DNA of 64,000 nucleotides from Sphingomonas taxi (GCA_003243195.1 QFQI01000005.1:1-64000), one strand, 5' to 3'; positions 45,063-54,100 are shown, counted from the stretch's first letter. The notes: generated from the letters alone by a model not told the origin. A program made the numbers and translations.

Positions 45063-45934
45063 CGCGGGTGCCGCTCCAGCCAGTGGCGGGCGATGTCGAT
45101 CCGCCGCGTCACCCAGGCGTCGCCGCTGGCGATCACATGGTCGACGAAGCGCGCCACCGCCAGCGCGCGCGCCGGCCGCCCGGCGATCCGGCCATGCAGG
45201 CCCACCGACATCATCCGCCCGCCCTCGGCCCGCAACTGCTCGAACGTGTCGCGCAGGTAGCGGAAGAACTGCTCACCCTCGGTGAAGCCGTTCAGCGCCA
45301 CCATCTTCATGTCGTTGGCGTCGAGGCTGTAGGGCACCATCAACTGCCCGGACGCGGCATGATAGGGCAGATCGTCGGCGTAGCTGTCGGCGTCATAGAC
45401 GAACCCGCCCTCCTCCGCGACCAGCCGCGCGGTGTTGGGCGAGGTGCGCCCCTGATACCAGCCGAGCGGGCGTTCGCCGGTGAGCCGGGTGTGGAGCGCG
45501 ATCGCCTGCGCGATGTGCGCGCGTTCCACGTCCTCGGGCACATGCTGATAGTCGATCCAGCGCAGCCCGTGGCTGGCGACCTCCCAGCGCGCGGCGAGCA
45601 TCGCCTCGACCGCGGCCGGATTGGCCTCCATCGCCCGCGCGACGCCGAAGACGGTGACGGGCACCTGCCGCTGGGTGAACAGCCGGTGCAGCCGCCAGAA
45701 GCCGGCGCGGCTGCCATATTCATACAGGCTCTCCATCGCCATCGCGCGGCCTTCGTGCGCGGCGGCACCGACCATGTCGGACAGGAACGCCTCCGATCGC
45801 GCGTCGCCGTTCAGGACGCTGTTCTCCGCGCCTTCCTCGTAATTGACGACGAAGTTGACCGCCACGCGCGCGCCGCCCGGCCAGTCCGCCAGCGGCGGGT
45901 GCGCGCCATAGCCGACCAGGTCGCGCGCGCTCAT
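45059..45934 (-). CDS. puuE: Allantoinase, polysaccharide-deacetylase type
   Basis: A 291-residue metal-independent allantoinase of the PuuE family that opens allantoin to allantoate. Characteristic segments are GYGAHPPLADWPGGARVAVNFVVNYEEGAE at the start (core NFVVNYEEGAE), ESLYEYGSRAGFWRLHRLF, EVASHGLRWIDYQ and GWYQGRTSPNTARL. The ATG at 45934 sits inside the pucG 3' end (ATGA). The C-terminus overlaps the hpxZ start. Length is normal for PuuE. Confidence 0.9.
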   Translation of the reverse strand: MSARDLVGYGAHPPLADWPGGARVAVNFVVNYEEGAENSVLNGDARSEAFLSDMVGAAAHEGRAMAMESLYEYGSRAGFWRLHRLFTQRQVPVTVFGVARAMEANPAAVEAMLAARWEVASHGLRWIDYQHVPEDVERAHIAQAIALHTRLTGERPLGWYQGRTSPNTARLVAEEGGFVYDADSYADDLPYHAASGQLMVPYSLDANDMKMVALNGFTEGEQFFRYLRDTFEQLRAEGGRMMSVGLHGRIAGRPARALAVARFVDHVIASGDAWVTRRIDIARHWLERHPR

Positions 45935-47166
45935 GCCACCGCGTCCCATGCGACCAGCGCGGCGGGCACCGCGGCACCGGCAGGACAGGCGAAGCCCTCC
46001 GCGCGCAGCACCGCCTCGAGCGCGCCCAGCGTGATGAGCACCTTGTGCCGCATGGCGTTGTACCCCATCGCGCCGAAGCGCCACACCTTGCCCGCGAGCG
46101 GGCCGAAGGCGGTCCCGATCTCGATTTCGAAACGCTCGCGCATCAATCGCCGCACCGTCTCGCCGTCGATGCCGTCCGGGATGTAGGCGGCGGTCACGTT
46201 GGTCATGCGGTGCGCCGCGTCGCCGAACAGGCCGAGACCCAGCGCCTCCAGCCCCGCCCCCATCGCCGCGCCGGCGCGGGCGTGGCGCAGGTAGCGGGCC
46301 GCCAGCCCCTCCCCCAGCGCGACACGGGCGCATTCGCGCGCACCGTAGAGCATTGTCGTCGCTTCCGTATGATGGTTCAGCCGCTTCTCCGACCAGTAAT
46401 CCATCACCATCGCGAGATCGAAATAATTGGAGCCGATCCGCGGCCCCTCGCCATCGTCGATGTCCTCGCGGCGAATGCCCTGCTCGACATGCCGGCGGCG
46501 CGCGATATGTGCCGCCGCGCGGTCCGAGATCGTGATCGGCGCCGAACCGGAGGGACCGCCAAGGCACTTCTGCAACCCGCCCGTCACCACGTCGACGCCC
46601 CAGCGATCGGCGGCGATCTCCATCCCGCCGATCGTCGCGGTCGCGTCGACATAGCTGTACGCCCCCGCCTCGCGGCACAACGCCCCCAGTCCCTCCAGCG
46701 GCTGCGCCATCGTCGTCGACGTGTCGCCGTGCACGGTCGCGATGACGCGCGGCGCGCAGCGTTCGATCGCAGCGGCGATGGCGTCCATCGGCACGACCTC
46801 GCCCCAGGGCGCATCGACCGTCGCGATCCGCGCGCCGATGCGGCCGAGGATCTCGGTCAGCAGCAATCCGAAGCGGCCGAAGTTGACGACCAGCACCGTC
46901 TCGCCCGGCGCGACCAGACTGACCAGCGCCGCCTCGATCCCCGCGCGCGCGGTGCCGTCGACCAGGAAGGTCCAGCGGTTCTGCGTCCCGAACACCGGGC
47001 GGTACAGCGCCATGACCTCGTTCATATAATCGGTCATCTCGGGATCGAACTGGCCAAGCAGGTCCGCCGCCATCGCGCGCAGCACGCGGGGATGGGCATT
47101 GACCGGCCCCGGCCCCATCAGCAGCCGCTGCGGCGGGTCGATCTCTCCGTACAGGTTCACGCACAT
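45931..47166 (-). CDS. pucG: (S)-ureidoglycine-glyoxylate transaminase
   Basis: A 411-residue class V PLP aminotransferase. Motifs include LLMGPGPVNAHPRVLRAM near 16, the VDGTARAGIEAAL loop near 72, VDATATIGG near 172 and the PLP lysine in GGLQKCLGGPSG near 198. It would convert ureidoglycine plus glyoxylate into oxalurate plus glycine, the branch entry to the HpxXYW enzymes. I chose the ATG at 47166 because the family starts there; it overlaps allC by 10 bp. Alanine- or serine-glyoxylate aminotransferase is an alternative on sequence alone, but the neighbours decide. Confidence 0.85.
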   Translation of the reverse strand: MCVNLYGEIDPPQRLLMGPGPVNAHPRVLRAMAADLLGQFDPEMTDYMNEVMALYRPVFGTQNRWTFLVDGTARAGIEAALVSLVAPGETVLVVNFGRFGLLLTEILGRIGARIATVDAPWGEVVPMDAIAAAIERCAPRVIATVHGDTSTTMAQPLEGLGALCREAGAYSYVDATATIGGMEIAADRWGVDVVTGGLQKCLGGPSGSAPITISDRAAAHIARRRHVEQGIRREDIDDGEGPRIGSNYFDLAMVMDYWSEKRLNHHTEATTMLYGARECARVALGEGLAARYLRHARAGAAMGAGLEALGLGLFGDAAHRMTNVTAAYIPDGIDGETVRRLMRERFEIEIGTAFGPLAGKVWRFGAMGYNAMRHKVLITLGALEAVLRAEGFACPAGAAVPAALVAWDAVA

Positions 47167-48398
47167 GCTCCCAGACGCTCGATGAAGCCGAGCATCACCC
47201 GCAGCGCGACATCGGCGTCGGCGGGATCGACATGCTCGGCGGGATTGTGGCTCACGCCGCCCCGGCAGCGGACGAACAGCATCGCGGTGGGGCACAGCGC
47301 GGCCATCACCATCGCATCATGTCCGGCCCCGCTGGCAAGGCGCGTATCGCGCTGCCCCGCCTCCTGCATGGCGGCGGCGAGAAGACCGGTCAGCGTCGGG
47401 TCGCACGGGCTGGCCGGCAGGTCGTGAATCGGCTCCACCGTCAGCGTCACCCCGCGCCGCGTGGCCGCGGCTTCGCCCGCCGCCAGGATCGCGCGGGCGG
47501 TGGCGTCGCGCACGTGCGGATCGAGCGCGCGGACGTCGAGCGTCGCGACGACGCGTCCCGGAATGACGTTCGCCGCGCCCGGCTCCGCCTGGATCATGCC
47601 GACCGTCGCGACCAGATCGGCGGATCCGCCGGACGCGGCGTGCTCGGCGGCCAGCACCAGCTCCGCGGCGGCGGCCAGCGCGTCGCGGCGCAGCGGCATC
47701 GCCGTCGTCCCGGCGTGGCCCGCAACGCCATGGAAGGTCAGGCGATAACGAAGCTGCGCGGCGATGCCGGTGACGACGCCGACCGGCGTACCCGCCGCCT
47801 CCAGTGCCGGCCCCTGCTCGATATGCGCCTCCAGATAGGCCAGCGCGCGCGCGTGCCGCGCCTCGCCGAACCGCGCGACATCAAGGCCCGCCGTCCGCAG
47901 CGCGTCGGCCAGCGCCACGCCGTCCGCATCCACCGTGTCGAGCGTCGCCGGATCCAGCGTGCCCGCGACGGCGCGGCTGGTCAGCATCGCGGCCGGGAAG
48001 CGCGACCCCTCCTCGTCGCCAAAGGCATAGACCTCGATCGCGAAGTGCATCCGCCGCCCCCGCGCATGGAGCGCCGCGACGCATTCCACCCCCAGCATGA
48101 TGCCGAGCGGCCCGTCATAGCGGCCCGCGTCGCGCACGCTGTCGAGATGGCTGCCGATGACGAGCGTGCGCTCCTCCGCATGCGTCCCGTCGTAGCGCCC
48201 GACGAGGTTGCCGGCGGCGTCACGTCGCACCGTCATCCCCGCGTCGCGCATCCATTCCGCCAGCCGGTCCTGCGCCGCAAGATAGGCGGGCGACAGATAG
48301 CCGCGAAACAGGCCGTCGGCCCGGTCGCTGTACGGCGGCACCCCGAGCGCGTCACAGCGCGCCACCGCGCGCGCCCCGCCGTGCAGCGCGCCGTTCAC
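47157..48398 (-). CDS. allC: Allantoate amidohydrolase
   Basis: A 413-residue M20-family zinc enzyme. Metal and active-site motifs are GSHLDSVRDAGRYDG near 75, GDEEGSRF near 120, AHIEQGP near 185, VAGHAGTTAMPLRRDA near 220 and GAGHDAM near 375. It would hydrolyse allantoate to ureidoglycine, CO2 and ammonia. A GTG at 48398 overlaps the hpxW stop; a GTG at 48401 is an alternative. Related N-carbamoyl-amino acid hydrolases share the fold; the operon supports allantoate. Confidence 0.87.
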   Translation of the reverse strand: MNGALHGGARAVARCDALGVPPYSDRADGLFRGYLSPAYLAAQDRLAEWMRDAGMTVRRDAAGNLVGRYDGTHAEERTLVIGSHLDSVRDAGRYDGPLGIMLGVECVAALHARGRRMHFAIEVYAFGDEEGSRFPAAMLTSRAVAGTLDPATLDTVDADGVALADALRTAGLDVARFGEARHARALAYLEAHIEQGPALEAAGTPVGVVTGIAAQLRYRLTFHGVAGHAGTTAMPLRRDALAAAAELVLAAEHAASGGSADLVATVGMIQAEPGAANVIPGRVVATLDVRALDPHVRDATARAILAAGEAAATRRGVTLTVEPIHDLPASPCDPTLTGLLAAAMQEAGQRDTRLASGAGHDAMVMAALCPTAMLFVRCRGGVSHNPAEHVDPADADVALRVMLGFIERLGACA

Positions 48399-49975
48399 CA
48401 CGTTGCCACCATGCCGTCGCTGCGCGGGTCGGTCGCGCCCTCCAGCAACCCGTCCGCGTGGCGGACGATCGCGCCGGCATGCCCCATCGTCGCGCTGCAC
48501 GCCGGCACCGTCTCGACCTGGTGCCCCGCCCCCGCGAGTGCCGAGACGAGCGCCGGATCCATGTCCGCCTCCAGCTTCAGCGACGTGCTGTCCTCGCCCC
48601 AAGTCCGCCCCAGCAGCCAGCGCGGGCGCGACACCGCCTCCTGCAACCCGGCGCCGAACCGCGCGTAGCGGCTGAAGACCGCCGCCTGCGTCTGCGGCTG
48701 CCCTTCGCCCCCCATCGTGCCATACGCCATCACGCGCCCGTCCGCGAACCGCGCCAGCGCCGGGTTGAGCGTGTGGAACGGCTTGCGCCCCGGCCTCAAC
48801 GCGTTCCAGCCATCCTCCGCCAGACGGAAGCTCGCGCCGCGATTCTGCCAGGTGATGCCCGTTTGCGGCAGCACCAACCCGGACCCGAATTCGAAATAGG
48901 TCGACTGGATGCACGACACCACCTGCCCGCGCCCGTCGGCGACCCCGAACCAGCAGGTGTCGCCCAGCGCCGAGGGCTGCGGCCATGGCAGCGCCTTCGC
49001 CGGGTCGATCCGCGCCGCCAGCGCATCCAGCGCCGCCGCATCGTCGAGCAGCGCCTGTGGCACCAGCGTCATCAGCGCGGGATCACCGACATGCGCGTCA
49101 CGGATCAGGAACGCCTGCTTGGTCGCCTCGACCAGCCCATGGACGTGCGCAAAGCCCTCGCCCTCCGTCACGCCCAGCCGGTCGAACAGCGCCAGGATCA
49201 GCAGCGACGCAAGCCCCTGCGTCGGCGGCGCGGTGTTGTAGAGCGTCGCGCCCTCGATCGCGACCGACAGCGCGGGCGGGGTCGTCGCGCGATGGGCGGC
49301 GAGGTCGGCGGCGCTCACCGGGCTGCCCAGTGCGGCAAGATCCGCCGCGATCGCCCCGGCCAGCGCACCGCGATAGAAGCCGTCCAGCCCGTCCGTCGCC
49401 AGCACATTCAGCGTCGCGGCCAGTTGCGGCTGGCGCAGGCGTTCGCCCTCGACCAGCGGGCGACCGACGGGTTCGAACGTCTGCGCCCAGCGTCCCGGCT
49501 GTTCGCGCAACTCATCGCCCTTGGCGGCGGCGATCGCCGCGCCGCCCGCGCTGACCGCCACGCCGGCCTCCGCATGGTGGATCGCATCGCGCAGCAGGCG
49601 CGCGACCGGCAGCCCGGACCCGCCGGTCGTCAGCGCCTGCACCCAGCCGGAGATCGTCCCCGCCACCGTGTTGGCCGCGAGCGGGCCGCGCCACGGCACC
49701 GCGCCATGCCCCTCGTACAGCGCCAGCGTCGCCGCCGCCGCCGCACCGCCGCAGGCGTCGATCGCCCGGACGCGCCCGTCCGGCTCGGCGATCAACCAGA
49801 AGCCGTCGCCGCCGATCCCGGTCATGTGCGGATAAACGACCGCGAGGCAGGCCGCGACCGCGACCGCCGCCTCCACCGCGCTGCCCCCGTCGGCGAGCAC
49901 GTCCCGGCCCGCCTGCGCGGCCAGATGATGCGGCGCGGTGACGATGCCGCGATAACAACGGGGTGTGTGGATCAT
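48395..49975 (-). CDS. hpxW: Oxamate amidohydrolase (gamma-glutamyltransferase family)
   Basis: A 526-residue Ntn-hydrolase of the GGT family without a signal peptide. MTGIGGDGFWL near 50 and YNTAPPTQGLASLLIL near 240 are conserved. The predicted self-cleavage and nucleophile threonine is in GDTCWFGVADG near 345, where GGTs have a TTHLSV-type site. Cytoplasmic location, the AllC/HpxY/HpxX neighbours and the lack of the typical lid make HpxW (oxamate to oxalate plus ammonia) the best call; ordinary glutathione hydrolase is less likely. Overlaps hpxY and allC by 4 bp. Confidence 0.82.
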   Translation of the reverse strand: MIHTPRCYRGIVTAPHHLAAQAGRDVLADGGSAVEAAVAVAACLAVVYPHMTGIGGDGFWLIAEPDGRVRAIDACGGAAAAATLALYEGHGAVPWRGPLAANTVAGTISGWVQALTTGGSGLPVARLLRDAIHHAEAGVAVSAGGAAIAAAKGDELREQPGRWAQTFEPVGRPLVEGERLRQPQLAATLNVLATDGLDGFYRGALAGAIAADLAALGSPVSAADLAAHRATTPPALSVAIEGATLYNTAPPTQGLASLLILALFDRLGVTEGEGFAHVHGLVEATKQAFLIRDAHVGDPALMTLVPQALLDDAAALDALAARIDPAKALPWPQPSALGDTCWFGVADGRGQVVSCIQSTYFEFGSGLVLPQTGITWQNRGASFRLAEDGWNALRPGRKPFHTLNPALARFADGRVMAYGTMGGEGQPQTQAAVFSRYARFGAGLQEAVSRPRWLLGRTWGEDSTSLKLEADMDPALVSALAGAGHQVETVPACSATMGHAGAIVRHADGLLEGATDPRSDGMVATW

Positions 49976-51279
49976 GCCGTCGCGCTTTCGGTCACCGGCA
50001 TCACCTTCGCCACTCCTGCCTCCACCAGCCGCGCCGCCGCCGAGAAGGCTGCCGCCTCGCCCCAGGCCGGACCGATCAGTTGCACGCCGACCGGCAGCCC
50101 CGCCGTCCGGATCGGCGCGGCGACGACCGGCAGGCCCAGGAAGCTGATCGGCTGCGTATACATGCCCAGGTTGGCGCGGACCGGAACCTCCCGTCCGTCG
50201 ATTTCGATCGTCGCCGCGCCGATTGGAGGCGCCGCGCATGGCGTCGCGGGGGCGAGCAGCACGTCGACATTGCGGAACAGCGCCGCCGCCTCCGCCATCA
50301 CCTTCCGCCGTACGCGTCGCACGCGAAAGGCGAGGTCGGCCGGCAGCAGCATCGCCGCCAGCAGCCGGTCGCGCACCGCCGGGTCATAGTCCATCGCGCG
50401 CGTCCTCAGCCGGTCGGCATGCAGGCTGGCGCCCGCCATACCGGTGAGGCAGAAGGCCGCCGAACGCGCCGCCTCCGCGCCGTCGAGCGTCACCGGCACC
50501 GCGTCGAGCGCCTCCGCAGCGACCGCGACCGCGATACGCGCGTCCTCCGTCAGCCCGCTCGCGAACCATCCGCCCAGCACGCCCACGCGCAGGCGCCTGG
50601 GCTCCAGCGTCGGCGTTACCGGGTCGGTGCGGCCGGTGCAGGCCGGATCGCGCGGATCGGCGCCCGCCATGGCGTCATAGGCGCGCGCCAGCAGTGACAG
50701 GTCCCGCGCGAACGGCCCGACATGGTCGAGGTCCGCGACGAACGGATAGCAGCCGCCGCGCCCCAGGCGCCCGAAGGTGGGTTTCAGCCCCCATACGCCG
50801 CACAGCGACGCGGGCACGCGGATCGAGCCGTTCGTGTCGGAACCCAGTGCCAGCGGCACGATCCCCGCCGCGACCGCGGCAGCCGAGCCGCCGGACGAGC
50901 CGCCGGCGATCCGCGTCGGATCATGCGGGTTGCGCGTCGGCCCGTAATGGGCGTTCTCGGTCGAGAAGCCATAGGCATATTCGTCCATGTTGGCGATGCC
51001 GACCAGCACCGCCCCGGCCGCCTCCAGCCGGGCGGCCGCGGTCGCATCCTCGCGCGCCGGCGGATCGGCGCGGTTGACCACCGATCCCGCCAGCGTGGTG
51101 CGGCCGGCCACATCGAACAGATCCTTTGCGGCGAACGGCACCCCCGCGAGCGGTCCCGACCGGTCGACCTGCGAGGCGGTCGCGATCGCGCGCTCGTCGA
51201 GAAGCGCGGTGAAAGCGTTGAGATCGGTCCGCGCGCGCGCCCGCGCCAGTGCCGCGGCGACCGCCTCCCCGGCGCTCAC
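49972..51279 (-). CDS. hpxY: AtzE/HpxY-like amidase, probable oxalurate amidohydrolase
   Basis: A 435-residue amidase-signature enzyme with the Ser-cisSer-Lys triad: Lys in PFAAKDLFDV near 53 and the serines in AGGSSGGSAAAV near 130-140, with GSDTNGSIRVPA near 155. It is a GatA/AtzE relative. In the HpxWXYZ set the HpxX-HpxY pair is assigned to oxalurate hydrolysis giving oxamate. The GTG at 51279 overlaps the stop of the HpxX gene. Length is close to AtzE. Confidence 0.82.
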   Translation of the reverse strand: MSAGEAVAAALARARARTDLNAFTALLDERAIATASQVDRSGPLAGVPFAAKDLFDVAGRTTLAGSVVNRADPPAREDATAAARLEAAGAVLVGIANMDEYAYGFSTENAHYGPTRNPHDPTRIAGGSSGGSAAAVAAGIVPLALGSDTNGSIRVPASLCGVWGLKPTFGRLGRGGCYPFVADLDHVGPFARDLSLLARAYDAMAGADPRDPACTGRTDPVTPTLEPRRLRVGVLGGWFASGLTEDARIAVAVAAEALDAVPVTLDGAEAARSAAFCLTGMAGASLHADRLRTRAMDYDPAVRDRLLAAMLLPADLAFRVRRVRRKVMAEAAALFRNVDVLLAPATPCAAPPIGAATIEIDGREVPVRANLGMYTQPISFLGLPVVAAPIRTAGLPVGVQLIGPAWGEAAAFSAAARLVEAGVAKVMPVTESATA

Positions 51280-51458
51280 GGACGCAGCACCTCGGCCGGC
51301 TCGCGCGTCGGATCGTCGTCGGCCGCCGCGACGATCGCGGCATGGTGAAGGAACAGCGCCAGATTGGCCTCGACGCCGGGCCGGCACGCAGGCGGGATAA
51401 CCAGTCCGACGAGGCCAAAAACCGCGTCGATGTAGGCCCATCGTTCATCCGGCGCCAT
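51276..51458 (-). CDS. hpxX: HpxX/AtzG-like small subunit (DUF4089)
   Basis: A 60-residue protein with the family core WAYIDAVFGLVGLVIPPACR and GVEANLALFLHHAAIVAAA. It matches AtzG/HpxX proteins, GatC-like partners that wrap the amidase. The ATG at 51458 has GGGGG upstream. First gene of the 11-gene operon; its stop overlaps the hpxY GTG. Too short to be noticed easily, but the pairing with an AtzE-type amidase is diagnostic. Confidence 0.83.
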   Translation of the reverse strand: MAPDERWAYIDAVFGLVGLVIPPACRPGVEANLALFLHHAAIVAAADDDPTREPAEVLRP

Positions 51459-51666
51459 GGCGATACCCCCGTTGCGACGCACGACACCTGCCCCAAGCCG
51501 GTGGTGGCGGGAAGCGCAAGTTTGCGTCGAACGTGTTGCCGAAATCAGCGCGGTCATCATCAGGACCAGTGGATTTGCGATGCCGATCGCCGCCACCGGG
51601 GGCAATGCGGCGCGCCTGCGCCTCCGCGAACCCGTCGTCCGCACCGCCGCGTGCCGGATCGTCCCG
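51459..51666 (-). promoter_or_regulatory. Promoter region of the 11-gene urate operon
   Basis: These 208 bp lie between the mesD stop and the HpxX start, on the minus strand upstream of the whole operon. Transcription of all eleven genes should begin here. I could not find a convincing -35/-10 pair or the TGCAAT/ATTGCA repeat seen near the first LysR gene, so the limits are positional only. Confidence 0.35.
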
Positions 51667-52695
51667 TCAGGTCGATAGTTCGCGCCGGACGATCTCCGCG
51701 CCCGCGCCCAGCGCCTTCAGCTTGCCCTGCGCGACCTTTCGGGAGAGCGGCGCCATGCCGCAGTTCGTCGCGGGATAGAGCTTGTCGGCATCGACGAAGC
51801 GGAGCGCGTTGCGCAGGGTTTCGGCGACCTGCTCCGGCGTCTCGATGACATCCGTCGCGACGTCGATCGCGCCGACCATCACCTTCTTGCCGCGGATCAG
51901 TTCGATCAGGTCCATCGGCACGCGCGAGTTCTGGCATTCCAGCGATATGATATCGATGGTCGACTTCCGCAGATTGGGGAAGGTTTCCTCATACTGCCGC
52001 CATTCGGAGCCGAGCGTCTTCTTCCAGTCGGTGTTGGCCTTGATGCCATAGCCGTAGCAGATGTGGACGGCGGTCTCGGCCCGCAGCCCTTCGGCCGCGC
52101 GTTCCAGCGTGGCGATGCCCCAGTCGTTGGCCTCGTCGAAGAAGACGTTGAACGCGGGCTCGTCGAACTGGATGATGTCGACGCCGGCCGCTTCCAGCTC
52201 GCGCGCTTCCTCGTTGAGGATGCGGGCGAACTCCCACGCCAGCTTCTCGCGGCTCCGATAGTGCGCGTCGTAAAGGGTGTCGATCATCGTCATCGGCCCC
52301 GGCAGCGTCCACTTGATCGGCCGATCGGTCTGCGCGCGCAGGAAGCGGGCATCCTCGACGAACACGGATGTGGGTCGCGAGACGGCCCCGACGACCGTCG
52401 GCACGCTGGCGTCGTAGCGGTTGCGGATGCGCACCACCTCGCGCTTCTCGAAATCCACGCCGTCGAGGTGCTCGACGAACGTCGTGACGAAATGCTGCCG
52501 CGTCTGCTCGCCGTCGCCGAGGATGTCGATGCCCGCCTGCCGCTGATCGTCGACCGCCAGGCGCAGTGCGTCCTGCTTGCCCGCGACCAGTTCCTCGCCC
52601 TCCAGCTTCCACGGCGACCACAGGGTTTCGGGCCGGGCGAGCCAAGAAGGCTTGGGCAGGCTGCCCGCGGTCGTTGTCGGCAACAATGTCGTCAT
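51667..52695 (-). CDS. mesD: Core methionine synthase MesD, B12-independent
   Basis: A 342-residue protein equal to the catalytic C-terminal half of MetE. It starts TTAGSLPKPSWL and has the DGEQTRQHFVT, LPGPMTMIDT, IIQFDEPAFN and VHICYGYG segments; the zinc site is built from the His/Cys there and Cys in ATNCGMAPL near 325. It lacks the MetE N-terminal folate domain. The pairing with a DUF1852 protein (MesX) is the known MesD/MesX arrangement of folate-independent methionine synthases that need MesX and oxygen. It follows mesX at 28 bp, behind a cobalamin riboswitch. Confidence 0.88.
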   Translation of the reverse strand: MTTLLPTTTAGSLPKPSWLARPETLWSPWKLEGEELVAGKQDALRLAVDDQRQAGIDILGDGEQTRQHFVTTFVEHLDGVDFEKREVVRIRNRYDASVPTVVGAVSRPTSVFVEDARFLRAQTDRPIKWTLPGPMTMIDTLYDAHYRSREKLAWEFARILNEEARELEAAGVDIIQFDEPAFNVFFDEANDWGIATLERAAEGLRAETAVHICYGYGIKANTDWKKTLGSEWRQYEETFPNLRKSTIDIISLECQNSRVPMDLIELIRGKKVMVGAIDVATDVIETPEQVAETLRNALRFVDADKLYPATNCGMAPLSRKVAQGKLKALGAGAEIVRRELST

Positions 52696-52723
52696 GATGC
52701 GAGTACCTTCGTGTGCGTGGGGA

Positions 52724-53707
52724 TCAAAGGCCGCAGGTCGCGGACCAGCGCTGAAGCGCGGCGCCATGCGGCTTGATGAAGTGCTCCTCGGCGAACCTGC
52801 CCTGCTCGACGGCGAGGCGGCTCCGTTCCTCACGATCGTAGACGATGCGGGTCAGCGAATAGTCCTGATAGGTCAGGCTCGGCTGATAACGCTCCGCCGC
52901 CACGGAATTGGCGTTGTAGATCTCCGGCCGGTAGATCTTCTGGAACGTCTCCATCGTGCTGATCGTGCTGGCGAGCTCCAGGTTGGTATAGTCGCTGACC
53001 AGATCGCCGATGTGGTAGAAGGCCAGCGGCGCGACGCTGTGCGGCGGCATGAAGTATCGCACCTTCATCCCCATCTTCGCGAAATACTGGTCCGTCGGCG
53101 AGAATTTGTCGTTCCGGTACTCGACGCCGAGGATCGGATGCACGTTGGCAGTCCGGTGATAGACTTCCTTGCTGGAAACGCTCAGGCAGATAACCGGCGC
53201 TTTGCGGAAATGATCGCGATAGGCGTCGCAATGGAGGAAGTGCCTGAACAGACCGCCGTGAAGCTCGCCAAACTTCTCCGGCACCCCGCCGTTTCCGGAC
53301 CTGTGATGATCCGGCAGCACGACGCTGAAGTCGTAATCGCGCACATAGGACGAGAAGTTGTTGCCGACCATCCCGTCGGCGCGCTCGCCGCTGGTCCGGT
53401 CGGTGACGCTGGTGTGCAGCATCTCGATCAGCGGAAATGCCTCGTCGCCGTCGTCCGCGCCGATCCTGAGCGCGGCCGAGATGATGTTCAACGCCACCGT
53501 ATAGCGATCACCCGTGGGATTGTCCCAGTGCATCAGCGCGTTGAAGCGATGGTCGATCATCACCAGCGTGTTGCGCAGATTTTCCCGACGGCTTTCCCCG
53601 CGTGCGAGATTGGCGAAGTTGGTGGTGATGCGCGTGTTGTCGGCCGGCCGATAATCCTCATCGAACGGGATGGTGCTTATCGTGAACGTGAACCCGCTAT
53701 TCGTCAT
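52724..53707 (-). CDS. mesX: MesX, DUF1852 partner of methionine synthase
   Basis: A 327-residue DUF1852 protein (FTFTISTIPFDEDYRPADN; TRITTNFANLARGE; LPDHHRSGNGGVPEKFG; VHPILGVEY). It is required with MesD for methionine synthesis in bacteria that use this pair; its own chemistry is proposed to make or supply the methyl donor. Start at 53707, downstream of a cobalamin riboswitch. Same length as other DUF1852 proteins. Forms a two-gene operon with mesD. Confidence 0.88.
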   Translation of the reverse strand: MTNSGFTFTISTIPFDEDYRPADNTRITTNFANLARGESRRENLRNTLVMIDHRFNALMHWDNPTGDRYTVALNIISAALRIGADDGDEAFPLIEMLHTSVTDRTSGERADGMVGNNFSSYVRDYDFSVVLPDHHRSGNGGVPEKFGELHGGLFRHFLHCDAYRDHFRKAPVICLSVSSKEVYHRTANVHPILGVEYRNDKFSPTDQYFAKMGMKVRYFMPPHSVAPLAFYHIGDLVSDYTNLELASTISTMETFQKIYRPEIYNANSVAAERYQPSLTYQDYSLTRIVYDREERSRLAVEQGRFAEEHFIKPHGAALQRWSATCGL

Positions 53708-53839
53708 GACTCACCTGGCTTTGTGGTTAGGGGCCAGGGAAGAGCGCGCAAGGCGTGAACGGGCCCGGATGGCGTCGAGCCATGGACGTTGCGTCAAGCG
53801 CGATCCACCGGAGGAACCCCCGTCCGAGGAACGTTATGG

Positions 53840-54040
53840 CGTCGATAGGCAGGTCTCCTGGCTCACGGGTCAACGCGGTGGCTCCGGCCTTCCCGGGCTT
53901 GGTGCAAAGCCCAGTGACATGAATTGGAGCCGCCTCTCGCCGCTTACAGTTGCGGGGGCAGCGCCGGATTCTGCCCATGCGGGCACCACCGGCTTCCCGT
54001 CTTAGCCCCATCGCCATGCCTGGGATGGGGAACCTCGACG
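53840..54040 (-). promoter_or_regulatory. Cobalamin riboswitch controlling mesX-mesD
   Basis: On the minus strand the order of conserved parts is GGGAAGCCGGTG (53987-53998), CCCGCAACTGTAAGCGG (53940-53956), a GTCACTGGGC-type segment near 53908, and the B12 box AGCCAGGAGACCTGCC (53848-53863). The closing stem P1 pairs CGTCGA (54035-54040) with TCGACG (53840-53845). All core elements of the AdoCbl riboswitch are present, 133 bp before mesX. It should switch mesXD off when cobalamin is available and MetH can work. No gene is supported in this stretch. Confidence 0.95.
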
Positions 54041-54045
54041 CGGTG

Positions 54046-54100
54046 GTTCAACACCATGGCCTACCCGATGTCAAGCTGATATAACGATATCTTTATATCG
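54046..54100 (-). promoter_or_regulatory. Candidate mesX promoter with GATAT palindrome array
   Basis: On the minus strand TTGACA (54074-54069) is a good -35 element. Seventeen bases further is a weak -10 (TTGAAC, 54051-54046), a few bases before the riboswitch begins. Just upstream lie two overlapping GATAT-N4-ATATC palindromes (54078-54091 and 54086-54099), staggered by 8 bp. They look like a binding array for a small winged-helix regulator. Which protein binds is not known; a second control layer for methionine genes is an inference. Confidence 0.5.

Noticed and set aside
48395..49975. Ordinary gamma-glutamyltransferase (glutathione hydrolase)
   Set aside because: No signal peptide, an altered nucleophile motif and a position among HpxX, HpxY and AllC genes favour HpxW.
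53727..54017. 96-codon minus-strand open frame before mesX
   Set aside because: It lies almost wholly within the cobalamin riboswitch; the RNA structure explains the conservation.
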